Source: Mesostigma viride
Taxonomy: Eukaryota > Streptophyta > Mesostigmatophyceae > Mesostigmatales > Mesostigmataceae
DNA length: 64,000 nucleotides
Assembly: GCA_009746045.1 (NCBI GenBank)
Contig: RPFO01002168.1
Span: forward strand, 18,492-82,491
Reading direction: 5' to 3'
A model generated the notes under the pieces. That model saw nothing but the letters and a program-made list of their open reading frames with translations, was not told where the DNA came from and searched no databases. The position numbers were made by a program, and so were the translations under genes. Positions within the stretch are counted from its first letter, which is position 1. The number at the start of each line of letters is the position of its first letter. Positions 1-11,031 of this stretch are shown here, piece by piece.

Positions 1-2001
1 ACCCGCTTGAAAAACCAAAGGAGCGGGCAGGTGCATGCCAGAAGGGACCGGGAACAGAGGTCCCTCGAACACCACACACAACTTCTCCGTACGAGGCCCC
101 GGCCCACCATGCCTTACTGCCCTCCCCGGAATTGTCCGTATGAAATCCCCCATCGACCACTCCTCGTGTGAAGCTGCCCGGGAAGCTGCCTCGTAGCCTA
201 CTGAGGTGGCGACTGAGTGATCGCCCTGGCGCCCGAGCTGGTCCAGCATACGCTGTATCAGACCCTGCCCTGATTGCACCGCTGCCACGAGCGTCTCGAT
301 GGTAACCACGGGTTCCGCCGGCACCATGACACCCGTCACGCTGGGACCTTCCGCGGCATTCCGTACGGTAGGTAAGCACGCTCCCTCCGCGGGAAGGTGC
401 GAGTGTCGATCCGAGGTGGTGGGTCTGCTGGGTCCCTCCGCAGGACGTGACATCGACGATCCGGCCTGGGCAGGCCGGGGACGTGGCTCCAAGGAGACCA
501 GGAAGTTAGGCTCCGGTGGAACCTCTTCCGCTCGGGAACGAGGCTCCAGGGAGACATGGAAGGTAGGCTCTCCTTGGCCCGCATCGGACGGGGTGCCAGC
601 GGGAACCTCATCAAACGGCTCCTCTCTAGCCGGCCGTTCTGCCCTAGCCACCGCGGTCTCCGTCGTATCCGTTCGCCGTCGCCGACTCTCTCGCTCCCGC
701 TCCAACTCCACCGCGGACCCCCACGTGCGCTCCCATTGCCGATCCTCCGGACGACGAGATGGTGGTGACGCTTGGCGAGCGGGGCGTACCTCGGTCCCGG
801 AGTCTGAGCGGGAAGGCGAGCGGGAGGGCGGTGATGGCGAGCGACGACGTGCCGGCCACTCCGGAGCACGTCGAGGGGCGGTTTGACTGCCCCCACCCCA
901 TCCGGTAGCCCTCGGAAGACTCCGCGTCTCACGCCCTGGAGGTCGCCCCCAGCCCGTCGCCGGCGGTGGCGCCTCATAACGAGGCACAGGACGGTTTCTT
1001 GCGCCGCTCCCCTGGGAGCCCCGAGAGGGCGGATCCCGCGGAGGGGAACGAGAGGGAGGGCGTGGAGGATGGTCGTCGGAATCAGAGTCATACCCCTCAC
1101 TCCCATCGTCCTGGTCCTCATCATCCATGGCCACGAGATCCAGGGCCTGCCGTAACGAATACTGCCCCTCACGCAGACATTTTTCACCCCGTAGCGCCCC
1201 CTCCGGCGGAAGATACCGGGGAAAGTGGCGTTCCAGCAGCTTCCGCACCAGGGGTGGAAGTAAGAGGAGAAAGAGCCGTGGGAATGCCAGACCCGCTTCC
1301 AGCGTGTTCATGCACGCGTGACAGCAGCACTCCCGCTCATGGGTTTCCCAGTCGGAACCGACTACCACGCCGTCGCGCGCAGCGGTACGGGTCTCGATCC
1401 GGAACCTCGCGTTGCGCCGCACGAACCTTCGAAAAATATCCATCCGCTCAGGGTCGACCCGCGCCATAATGGAATCAGCGCGGAGTTCCGAAGGCATCCG
1501 ATTACGGCGCCGACGTCGTCATTCCAACAAGACTTCCCCCTCCCGACCATAGTCACGCAAGAACACCCGGGGATTAAACGTCTCCTCGTTCAGCTCCTTC
1601 ACTAGCTGCAACGTACGCGCGTCCGGTGCTCCGGGTCTTGACGATGTCTCTTGCCGGCACTCGTGGCCAGATGAAGGCCCAGTCTGTCCGCCACCGCCTC
1701 CCGAGCCCCCGGCCCCTGGCGCACCCCTTCGGACCGCAGGCTCTCCACGAGCTATCTGCGTCCTCGCCCCCACTTCCGGTTCTGGGACCTCAGGATCGTC
1801 GGGTATATCCATGTCAACCAGATCTCCCTCACTGGACTCCCCGTCTGCTTCCCGGAATCCTGCGTCTGCAGCCTCCACGGCGCCGACGGAAGTCTGGCCT
1901 CTGGGAAGCGCCTCCGCGGCGTCCCCCTGCACAGCCCACACACAAGATGCCAGGGCGTTAGTCGGCGTGTACCTGATACCCAGCTCACACACCACCCTCA
2001 C
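1..2001 (-). pseudogene. Extra ORF between pol and 3' LTR of Gypsy copy A (frameshifted)
   Basis: This ORF begins about 25 bases after the pol stop and is read in pieces (2001-1519, then shifted frames down to base 1). It matches the ORF at 50332-48073 of copy B along its length. Shared blocks include QLVKELNEETFNPRVF, a short cysteine cluster in the context WETHERE-C, an acidic stretch DDEDQDDGSEG, and Pro/Arg-rich segments. I do not recognise a family. The position is that of env or of the additional ORFs known from some plant and algal LTR elements, but I see no signal peptide or membrane segment that would make it an envelope protein. Frameshifts and truncation at the window edge make this copy non-functional. 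Confidence 0.7.
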
Positions 2002-2026
2002 TCTACACCCTACCGGATGTGGTCTG

Positions 2027-2663
2027 CTAACGCAACTGGTGCGTCTTCTTATATGCTTCTAGTAAGCGGGCGCACCCCGCTAACTCGGTAGCGGTGCGCC
2101 AGGAGTCCTCAGACTCGTGTTGTGCGAATCGCCATCGCACCCGGTATTGTCGCTGGACCCCTCGTCCCCGTTTGACATCCCGGTGTCCCACGATCGCTGC
2201 CACCTCGTCCTCCTGTTCCCCCGTGTCCGGATTGAACTCCAGTGGGTCTGGGGGATTGACCCTGCCCTGAATGGTATTCTGGTGATACAACTTGAGCTGG
2301 TCACGGTGAAAACGGTTGGACGTGAGGTTCCAGGACACTGGAATGTTCACCTGGAACATGACATCGTCGAACTTGGTGAGGACCTTGTAGGGACCCAGGA
2401 ACATGGGTCGGAGCTTAGTCTTCAGCTCCTTCTCCACCTTGTGCGCAAATCGCCCGATCTGCGGGCCCTCAACCAGGACCCAATCGCCCACCTCGATGGA
2501 CGGCGTCCGGTGATCCCGCTTGCCGGCTGTCCTCTCCAGATACCGCTCTGCCGCTGCGCGATAGCCCTGAACTGCGCTGTTATGCGCCTGGTGCATCCGC
2601 TGCAGCAACCGCTCAACCCCCTGAAGGGTATCCAGCTTGACCTGATCCTCTCCAAGTTCATGG
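2027..2663 (-). pseudogene. Integrase C-terminal region with chromodomain, Gypsy copy A
   Basis: This is the 3' segment of pol, cut off from the rest of integrase by the insertion at 2664-4434. The frame reads from the LGEDQVKLDT region through a GPYKVLTKF block (integrase GPY/F-type module) to an ending with VGHRDVKRG, YRVRW and SEDSW, which resembles a chromodomain. In Ty3/Gypsy chromoviruses this module directs integration to particular chromatin. The ORF closes at 2027, 26 bases before the next ORF begins. Some codons at its upstream end (2664-2752) belong to the insertion and not to pol. Confidence 0.85.
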
Positions 2664-2681
2664 TGTCTAATCACCAAGAAA

Positions 2682-2701
2682 ATGTCCTCATATGAGGACA
2701 T
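2682..2701. repeat. 20-bp perfect palindrome near left end of insertion
   Basis: The sequence ATGTCCTCATATGAGGACAT is its own reverse complement. A near-identical partner lies at 4401-4420, the mirror position at the other end of the 2664-4434 insertion. It may be a transposase binding or hairpin site; that role is inference. Confidence 0.9.
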
Positions 2702-4400
2702 TTTTAAGCATGGATACCATTTGTAATAACTCACACATTTCAACATATCCATGGGTACGGCATGGAACCATGTTCATTTATGATATGTTCAAGAGTAGCA
2801 ATGCTTAACATCCATGAAATATGCTCATTGTATAATTGTTTACGATTTATGAATGCAGGGGGGTCGCTACGCGAGTGACCAACAAGCACTCAAGTCAACA
2901 ATATGCCCAGAAAGAAGGCAGGGCCAGGTCATGGCTGGTCCTGAAAATGCACCCAAGGTGCCCACAACATGTCTACATTACACCCTCGCTATCCTAGACC
3001 CTGCAGCCTGCCGGGGGGGGGCACAAAATGTAACTGGCAGCCAGGGACCATGGTGCAGGCCAAATAGCAGGTGTAAAGCTAGCTCAAAGCTAGCTCAGTC
3101 CAAAGAATGAAATAAGAAGCAAATACTTGCCAAGGTTAGGTCTGTGATCGTTATTGGAGGCTTGGCTGCCACCACGGTGCTCGACAATGATGCTGAAGCC
3201 TTCAATCATATATGAAGCAGATACTGCAAAGAGGCACAAATAGCAATACAAGCACAATGTAAGCATGAAAAGCTCAAGTTTCCAAGCCAGTCTAGCTCAC
3301 TTGGACATGAGGTTAAGCGTTAGAAACATATGGGCAACATCCCAGCAAGCCTTGAAAAAGTTTTCAGCAACAAGGCAGTATATGTGTTAAATCAAACTAC
3401 CACATTGCAACTAAGCACAGTGACTTCTACTTGCTGCTGTTTTGACGACGCAAGGCCGTTTACCTTTTCAGTGACACCACGGGAAAAGAAAGCATTACCC
3501 AGCAAACTTCCTTTAAGTTCCCCGGACATAGGCGTAATCACAACCACGACGTTGGGCATTGAAAAGAACCGGAATCATTAAGTCTGCGGGGGTTATAAGC
3601 TACGATACTCTTGACACGCTTATTTAGAACGATGCGGTTGCGGATGACATCCGGAACCTTGTTCTTGACGTGCGCCCAGGCCGCCAGCTGCGCGGGACAG
3701 CTCAAGAAATATATATTAAAGGACGGTGACGCCCGGGAAGCACCCAGCCTTGCGGCAAAAGTAAAATATGGCTCGCGCTCGCCGTGGTTTTCGCCAGGCG
3801 TGACTGCGATATCACGACGAAAAAATGGAGACTCTTTGACCCATCTAACTGCCCAGGTCCCTCTGTTGCCCGGGTCGCCCATTAACCCAGAAGCGTACCA
3901 TAACCCATACTCGCGATATCCGCAGCTACTGGGCGGAAAAAGAAATTGTAAAACCGAACTGCATACTGACCTATCATGCCATCTACGTAGCTTCCAGATT
4001 TTCTTCAACGATGCCAAAATCCGTTCATGAACAATATTTTCGACATATACAAAGCACCTGCACGTCAAAAGCAGCATCTTCGAAATGACTAGATGATGAT
4101 CTAAAGTTCTGTCTTCATTCGGGGCAAAATAATGGCCTATAACGTTCAGGCAAGCCTCAGAACTGGAACGACCCCATAGCCGTCACTCGACAAAATGCTC
4201 GATTACATTGCAACGTTCTTGCTGTAGTAGGTACTTTTCCTCGCCTCATATTTTCCAGGTACGGTCGGCCCCTGTCGACCCCGGGGGCTTGGCGCGCTCA
4301 GTACCTATCCCAGTTTCGCGCCAAAACCCACCAGGGATCCTCAGGACCAACTTTGGCGCCAAAACCGCCCCCCTGACCCCCCCCGTCTCAAACGAGGACT

Positions 4401-4420
4401 ATGTCCTCAAATGAGGACAT
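4401..4420. repeat. 20-bp near-palindrome near right end of insertion
   Basis: ATGTCCTCAAATGAGGACAT differs from the left-end palindrome by one base at its centre. It sits 14 bases inside the right terminus of the 2664-4434 insertion, as its partner sits 18 bases inside the left terminus. Confidence 0.9.
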
Positions 4421-4434
4421 TTGGTTTTTGGACA

Positions 4435-6841
4435 ATGGCTCCCAAGCAAGTCGAGCGGTGTGAGAGGGTGTCGGCCGGAGTTGAGGAAAAAGGGGGTAAA
4501 CCCATGGGCGGCCTGGGGGGCATTGTTCAGGGAAAACTCCACCAAGCCCAGAAGTTCTTCCCAATTGCTGCCCACCGTGTCAGTGTAGTGTCGCATGGTC
4601 TCTTGCACCGTGCGGTTCAACCGCTCCACCAGGTGCGACGACGAGCTGTGGTAGGCCGTGCCCAGCGACACCTTGGTGCCCAGTCGCTCGAAAAACTCCT
4701 GCCAGAATTTGGCCGTGAAGAGCTTGTCGCGGTCAGAGATGAACTGCCGGCTGAGCCCGTGAAGCCGAAACACGTGCGTCAGGTATATCTTGGCGCACTC
4801 CTCCGCTGTGAGGTCGACCGGACACGGGGCCAGGTGACACATGCGCGTCAGGCGGTCCACGAACACCAAGACCATGCTGTTGCCGTTCTTCGTCTTCTTA
4901 AACGGGCCGATGAAGTCCATCATGATAGAATCCCAAGGACCCATAGGATTCGGCAGCGTCTTAGGGACTGCCTGAGAGCCCGTGTTCCTGGACTTCATGA
5001 TCTGACACGAGGGGCACTGGCGCACATACGTCTCGATATACTCCTTCATCCCTGGCCAGTAGAAGTGCTTACGGGCCCGGGGAAGGAGACGGTGACTTCC
5101 TTGATGTCCGCCCAGAAGGGAATCATGGAGCTCGTGAAGCAGGGCAGCCCTACAAAGCTCAGGAACATACAGCCGCCATTCCTCCGGCTGGGGACTCACG
5201 AACAGGCGCCCCTCCTGGAACTTGCAAGGATAGGCCCCCATCTGCTGGGGATGTGCCCGGATGGCTTCAAGTGCTGCTTCCTCCGTGACCGTGAAACGGC
5301 TGATCAGCGTCTCCAAGTCCGACGTGACTGTGAACGCGTCCGCAGCCGGTTCCGCCGCATCCGTACCCGCCTGGTTGACGAATTCTGAGAAGACTGTGGG
5401 AGGGCCGAGCGGCTGAAGCTGAAAAATTCCCTGGGGCGGCACCACATGACTAAGGGGCACGCGCGCATGCGACCCCTCCCCCTCCCTGGGGGTATCCACG
5501 TCCTCGTGGGCGCTTGGTTGACCCGGCTCCTCCGGGAGGGGTGACAAGTCATCCATGGTGGTGTGCCCAAGATGAAACAAGTGGCGGGCCCGGGGAGACC
5601 GTGGTTCCATACCGTAGGCAGTCCCCGGGGCGGCCACTGGTACACAGGTGGTATGCAGCACGTCCATGTCCTCGTAGAACCAATAGTCCGCCCGTCGCGA
5701 GAGGGCGTCGGGCACCACATTGTCCGCGCCCTTGACATATTGGATCTTGAACGGCGCAAACTGTGACAGGTACTCCATCCACCGCGCCTGGCGGGGCGTC
5801 AGGTTGGGCTGCACCAGGAGGTGGGTGAGCGGCCGGTGGTCCGTGTGGATCACCAGGCGATGGGGGTCGAGATCCCCCTGCTCACTGATGGCCACCGAAA
5901 ACTGGGCCCCCAGGAGATGATGACGCCACGTGTGGCAGCTGTAGACTACTGCCAGGAGTTCCTGCTGATGCACGGGATAATTCCGCTCCGCCGGAATCAT
6001 CGTGCGTGAGATGTACTCGATGGGCTGAAGGCCCTTGCCTTGGTCCTGCAGGAGAACACCCCCGATGGCCACCTTACTGGCGTCAGTAGCCACGACGAAA
6101 GGAAGGGACGGATCCGGCAGGACAAGGACTGGCGCTGTGGTGAGGTGGCGCTTAAGCGCCTCGAAAGCCTGTTGGCACTGCTCAGCCCAAAGGAACGGGG
6201 TACCCTTCTTGAGAAGGGCGTTGATCGGGGCGGCGATGGTGGCAAACCTCGGGATGAACCGTCGGTAGTAAGATGCCAACCCCAGGAAACTGCGCACCCC
6301 TTTCACGTCCGTAGGGACAGGCCATTGCTGGACAGCCTCGATCTTCTCCGGGTCGGTCGCGATGCCGTCCGCGGACAGGGTATGGCCCAGAAACGGCACG
6401 CAGCGACCGGCGCGCACCTTGGCCTTCCGCGCCGACAGGTGCTCATCCTCCATGATCTGCAGCACGGCGTCAACATCCTCCAGGTGCTCCTCGAACGTCT
6501 TGGAGTACACCAGGATGTCGTCCAGATACGCCAGCGCGCACGTGCGCTTGTAGGTCCAGGGCGGGCGCGCCCCCTTCTGCGGGTCCGCCAGATCCTGGGA
6601 GACCTGCGGCAAGTGGGCTGTGCCCATCACCGGACGCCGGAGGATGTCGTTCATCAGCATCTGGAAGGACGCAGGCGAATTACACAGCCCCATTGCCGCC
6701 ATGCACCCGAAACTGGTAGTGACCGAAGGGCGTAGCGAACGCGGTCTTGTGGCAGTCTTCTGGCGCGATGCGCAGCTGCCAAAACCCGTCCGCACAGTCG
6801 ATGACGGTGAAACACGTAGCCCCCTGGACACGGTTGAAGAT
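4435..6841 (-). pseudogene. RT (C-terminal part), RNase H and integrase of Gypsy copy A
   Basis: A long open frame carries, in order, RT with AYLDDILVYS (catalytic YLDD), the thumb region with FLGLASYYRRFI, and RNase H with acidic residues in VVATDASK, HQQELLAVVYS and IHTDHRPL. It then has the integrase zinc-binding segment ending CPSC and the integrase core with FVDRLTRM, ISDRDKLF and a third acidic residue in SSSSHLVERLNRT. Gypsy integrases usually have DGQxE at that last site, so SSSSHLVE is a departure. The frame is interrupted on the right by a solo-LTR-like insertion in RT and on the left by the 2664-4434 insertion. A small shift near 6700 also breaks the match to copy B around the FGYYQFRVAAMG region. 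Confidence 0.92.
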
Positions 6842-7488
6842 TGTTAGAATATTTGAGCCTTCATAGGTCGAAATTGATTGACAATAAAATAGATTACGCT
6901 TTATTTATCATGGCATTAACGAAATCCGGCTGCCACCGGTCATACCACCAAAGCTATGCTGTGGCTCCTCGGTGGGGACCATTATCGTCCATAGCTGACA
7001 GCTAGGACAGGTAAGGTGAAGGCATCGTGCACAAACATCGTGCCTATATCCACCAAAGGTGGCGGCTATGCGCAAGACAATAACTTAACGACTTAACTTC
7101 AAAGTCGTACATTCTAGAAGTCTTGCTAACATGCCAGCGCATTAAGTACGGGGCATCTAGTAACTCGTGTCGGTAGAAATATCCAACACGAAATAGTGGG
7201 CCGAGGATGGTACCGTCGGCACCTACAGTGCGTTAAGTCTTGTGCCGGAAATAGTACAACTTCGGCATACAATAACTTTCGCTGTACTGCACTATTTCTA
7301 GTGCTATAAACTGTGCCGCAATTATCACGGCAAGCCCTTCCTAACCTATTTAATTATCGGCCTGAAATACGGTAGGCGGGTGCGATTAATAATGACGCAA
7401 CCCTAATTAATCCTCCGTTTACAACATGACGGCCAGAATTAAATATAAAGAGGTAGTTGGGCACATAGGGTAAAATATACCCTTGACA
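6842..7488. mobile_element. Solo-LTR-like insertion inside reverse transcriptase
   Basis: The 647-bp segment starts TGTTAGAATA and ends CCCTTGACA, and it is flanked by the direct repeat AAGAT (6837-6841 and 7489-7493). Copy B at about 53410-53430 has the uninterrupted RT sequence with a single AAGAT. TG...CA ends with a 5-bp target duplication are the hallmark of an LTR. There is no internal coding sequence, so a solo LTR of a second retrotransposon family, formed by LTR-LTR recombination, is the simplest reading. No other copy occurs in this window. Confidence 0.82.
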
Positions 7489-7910
7489 AAGATGTCGTCG
7501 ATCCGCGGTAGAGGATACCGGGACTTGACGGTGATGGCGTTCAGCTTCCGGTAATCAGTCACCAGACGCCACTTGCCCCCTGGCTTGGGAACGAGCAGCA
7601 CGCCCGCTGAGAAGGGGCTGTTGCTGGGTTCAATGAGCCCAGCGTCGAGCAGTGAAATGAGGATCTTCTTGAGCTCCACCAGCTCGACTGGGCCCATGCG
7701 GTACATGGGAGACACGGTAGGCCCGGAACCCTCCTGGAGCTGGACACGATGTAACACCGATCGATTGGGAGGGAACTGGGGGGTGCGATCCGCGAAGAGA
7801 GTAGTGCGCTTCTCCAGGACGGCGTTGAACCGCGCCAGCTCGTCCGGTGTGAAGCCGGCACCAATCTCATTAAGCATGACCTGAGTGCTGTCCAGGTCTA
7901 TCCGGTACAT
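7489..7910 (-). pseudogene. RT N-terminal part, Gypsy copy A
   Basis: This piece of pol carries the RT fingers: SPMYRMGPVELVELKK, the block FSAGVLLVPKPGGKWR and the block LVTDYRKLNAITVKSRYPLP, ending at RIDDIF. There the solo-LTR-like insertion at 6842-7488 cuts the frame. It links upstream to the protease ORF but is separated from it by a 4-base insertion near 7951 relative to copy B, which creates a stop. Confidence 0.9.
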
Positions 7911-7950
7911 CGCGTACTCCTTGCCCTTCCGGAGCTGGCGCGCCAGCGTC

Positions 7951-8562
7951 TTAATTGCTACTCATCAGGATCTGGGACGCTGGTCGAGGCCCGTCCGCCG
8001 AGCGCTCGTGTGTAATGTTATGGACCTCAGCGGCCTGTGCCCTGTACTCGCTGTCTGGGCACCAGAATGAACCGTCCGGAAACCAAACTACCCGCCGGCG
8101 CACACTGATGTCCACATCCTGCTTGTCCAGCCAGTCCACTCCAATGATGATGTCGGCAGCGCCCAACGGCGCAATAGTCGCCACCAGGTCCACCGGCGTG
8201 CCCTGCAGCACACCCTTGATGTCTGCTAGGCCCGGCGATTGGTGCCGCCGGCCGTCCGAGTAGGTGACATACACTGCCGTGGTGTGAGGTCGTGGTACCA
8301 GGCCCAGCCGACGCACCAGGGCCTCGTTGATGAAGGACGTGGAGGCGCCGGTGTCGACCAGGAACTTCACGTCCATGATCGTTTTCTCCTTCAAATACGG
8401 ATCAAGGACGGTGGGAGGGACCAGTAACCCTCCGCTGAAAAGAAACAAATGTCGCGAACCTCCTTGAGATGCACGCGCCGCCGGTTGAGTGGACGCGTCT
8501 GAGGCCACGTTATTGACGTCTACCTCTACTCTAGCTAGTTGACTCCGCGTCTGGGCTACCAT
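7951..8562 (-). pseudogene. Retroviral-type aspartic protease, Gypsy copy A
   Basis: The frame contains LVDTGAS, the active-site motif of retropepsins, in the context MDVKFLVDTGASTSFINEAL. The second hydrophobic-Gly block, ADIIIGVDWL, follows about 70 residues later. In Ty3/Gypsy elements this enzyme frees Gag, RT and integrase from the polyprotein. The ORF ends with a premature stop at 7951, where copy A has four extra bases compared with copy B (about 53875). The domain itself looks intact. Confidence 0.9.
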
Positions 8563-8576
8563 CTGATTTTTCTACC

Positions 8577-10599
8577 CTATCCCCTACCCCGGGACCCAAG
8601 CCCACGGGCAGGGCTACTACTCCCGAGGAGCGGTGGGACGGGAGGCCGCCTCGCCCGACCGCCCGCCCTCTTCCCCCCCCTCCTCCTCTTCGTCAGCCCC
8701 CTCCTCGTCGTCATACTCGTAGCCCGCCACTGCATGCGTATGGCCGGAAGAGGAGGACTGTCGCCGCGCCTCAATCTCGTTGACCGCGCGCAACACGCCC
8801 TTGGTAGAGCTGGTCGCGGGTGGTCGCGGCTGCTGGTACTGCGTCGGGATCTGTCTGGCGTGCTGCAGGCGAGCCGCACGCTCACCCGCGTTGCGGGGTC
8901 GGTCCCGAGGACCGGAGGAGTCGGGGCGGCTGCCGAAGGCTGAGAAGCTGGGCCAGAGAAGCGAACACTGGGTTCCCCGTCTCCTGCCCCACGACTGGCG
9001 TGCTTGCCCCGGAGCTTGGGGCAGTCGCGCTTGAGGTGCCCCACCTCGCTGCACATGAAGCATCGCGCCTTGCTAGCGTCGATCGCGTTGACGCCCTGGT
9101 CAGTGTAGCCCTCATCAGGGTCGTCGAGGTACTCGTCCTCCTCCTCGCCGGCGATCTCAGTGGAGTACATCTGATTCACCCGTCGCGGGGGAGCTGGTCT
9201 GAAGAAACGGCGCACTGAGGGTGCACGCCCGCGAGCCACTACGTCGGCCACCTGTAGGAGATACCTCTGGATATTCAAGATGTCCCACTCCTCCCAAGGG
9301 ACCTCAGCGTAGTGCTTGAATACCTCGTCCTGCAGCTCAGGACAGAGTGCCTCGATGAACCTGATCTTGTACTCATATACCAGGTCATGTCGATCGGCCA
9401 GATAGGCGGCGCTGGACTCAAATTTAGACAGAAACTCGCGATATGGGGTGGTCCCCTGGCGCAGCTTGCCGAAGGCGATCCGCTCGAGTGGAGTACAGCA
9501 TCTGGGGGCACCAGCTTGCGGCGCACCCGGTCCATCAGCTCCGCCAATTAGGTTTGCGGGTATGACTGGGACGCGATGCTCTCACAGTTCAAGATGCTCA
9601 CCACCGAGGGGACCATACAGGAGTTAACCACCAGCGGAATCAGATCACAGGTGGCCAGCTGCCAGTTGTGGTGATTGCGCCAGATGGTATACTGCTGTTG
9701 CCACATGCGTCCCCATTCCTCTACCTCGCGCGGTTTCATGTCCGCGTGCAGCTTGGGTACATTCTTGAAATTGGGCATCGGTGGGGCCTTTACCGCGGCG
9801 GTGATGGGCCCACCGACGTCTACGTGGGGGATGGAGCCGAAGGTGGGGGGCTGCGACCGGGGGAGAGATCCGGATCTGGGCGGCGTACCATGAGTCCGCC
9901 GCACCTGTACGGATGAGGGGTGTTCGTACCCCGGGTCATCCAAGGCCACCCTGCTGAAGTTAAGGTTGCCAACAGGCGCAGGCGATGGGACCACGCTTCG
10001 GTCAAGCACCCGTGGGCGCTGCGGTTGAGGTGCCGGGCGCTGGACGGGCGTATGAGTCTCCTCGTCTCGGGCGGTGACACTGCTCCTGGCCTCCCCTGGT
10101 CTGGTCCGTGGTCTATGAGTACTAACGGGCGGGCCCTGCGTAACTGGTTCCTCGTCAACCTCGCCAGTCCCTTCCAGGTCGTCGAACTCGCCATCTGCCC
10201 CTGGAATCTCCCCTTCCTCATCCGAATACCAGAGCGCCGTGGGTAACAGGGACGTGCTGCCGAAGGACACTCTGCGTCTGCCCCGGTGTGTGGGGCCCGG
10301 TGGAGGTCCCTGGGGCCGCCCCCGCCCTGCCCAAGGATGCGATGGCCGCCCGGTGACTGGCTGCTGATAGCGGTAGTGCAGGGTATCTTCATTCTCGTCT
10401 CCCTGCTGCTCAGGATCCGATGGTAGCCATTGTGGTCTCACGAGTCTGGGGTTGTTGTTGCTGCAACCGGGGTTGCCGTTGTTGCTGGGGTTGCTGCTGC
10501 TGCTGCTGCTGCTGTGGTTGCTGCTGCTGCTGCTGCTGCTGTCGTTGCTGCTGCTGCTGCTGTTGCTGTCGTTGCTGCTGCTGCTGCTGCTGCGGTTGC

Positions 10600-10632
<33 letters not shown>

Positions 10633-10757
10633 GAGTCCCCCTGTAGTATCTCTTGGTCACTTCTGTCATCTTCCTGCCTGGTTAAGGCGTCTAGATTGTC
10701 CCCATCCGCGGGGGAACTAGAGCTGGATCGTAGGGAGCCTTCCACAGGTCTCTCCAT
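8577..10757 (-). pseudogene. Gag polyprotein with polyglutamine tract and CCHC knuckle, copy A
   Basis: The likely start is the Met at 10757 (MERPVEGS), followed by a long Gln tract, a Pro/Arg-rich region, and a retrotransposon Gag core with MPNFKNVPKLHADMKPREV and WQQQYTIW. A single nucleocapsid knuckle, CFMCSEVGHLKRDC (about 9021-9062), fits C-x2-C-x4-H-x4-C. An acidic segment, YEYDDEEGADEEEE, precedes the protease. Reading frame is lost within the CAG repeat and again near 9545 and 9275, so no intact Gag can be made. Copy B keeps a different subset of the frames open, which shows the original order. Confidence 0.88.
10480..10632. repeat. CTG/CAG trinucleotide repeat inside Gag
   Basis: About 150 bases of nearly pure CTG triplets on the plus strand, broken by occasional CTT, GTT and CGT triplets. 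On the coding minus strand it reads CAG, giving polyglutamine in one frame and polyserine in another. The length differs from the corresponding tract at 56385-56515 in copy B. Confidence 0.95.
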
Positions 10758-11031
10758 GACCTCACCTGTACCTGTCTCTACTTAGACGTGCGGTGGTACC
10801 TCTAGCCCTTCTGTACCGTGCTCGTGGTTGTCTACAGGTTCTATCTCTCTATTATCTGAATCTTCTGTCTCTCTGGCGTTCCTTGTTTGGTACCGTGTTG
10901 GCATGGTGCTCGTACCGGTACCTTACACAGCAGGCATCACCTCCCCAGGAAGAAGAGAGAGAGAAAGAGCAACCACGTGCTATGGATCTATAGATATAGA
11001 ACCTAGTATTACTACCTAGTAATAGTATCCT

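Larger units (their letters stand above)
2664..4434. mobile_element. 1.77-kb non-coding insertion with TGTC/GACA ends and terminal palindromes
   Basis: Copy B reads straight through this site at about 51040-51055, so the segment is an insertion into integrase. It begins TGTCTAATC and ends TTTTTGGACA, and it is flanked on both sides by ATGG (2660-2663 and 4435-4438), which I take as the target-site duplication. The terminal inverted repeats are imperfect over about 40 bases. Each contains a 20-bp palindrome (2682-2701 and 4401-4420). No ORF inside resembles a transposase or a reverse transcriptase. The best reading is a non-autonomous DNA transposon of undetermined superfamily; a long solo LTR with TG...CA ends is the alternative. 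Confidence 0.75.

Noticed and set aside
4411-5388. 325-residue plus-strand ORF
   Set aside because: Shadow of the integrase on the opposite strand.
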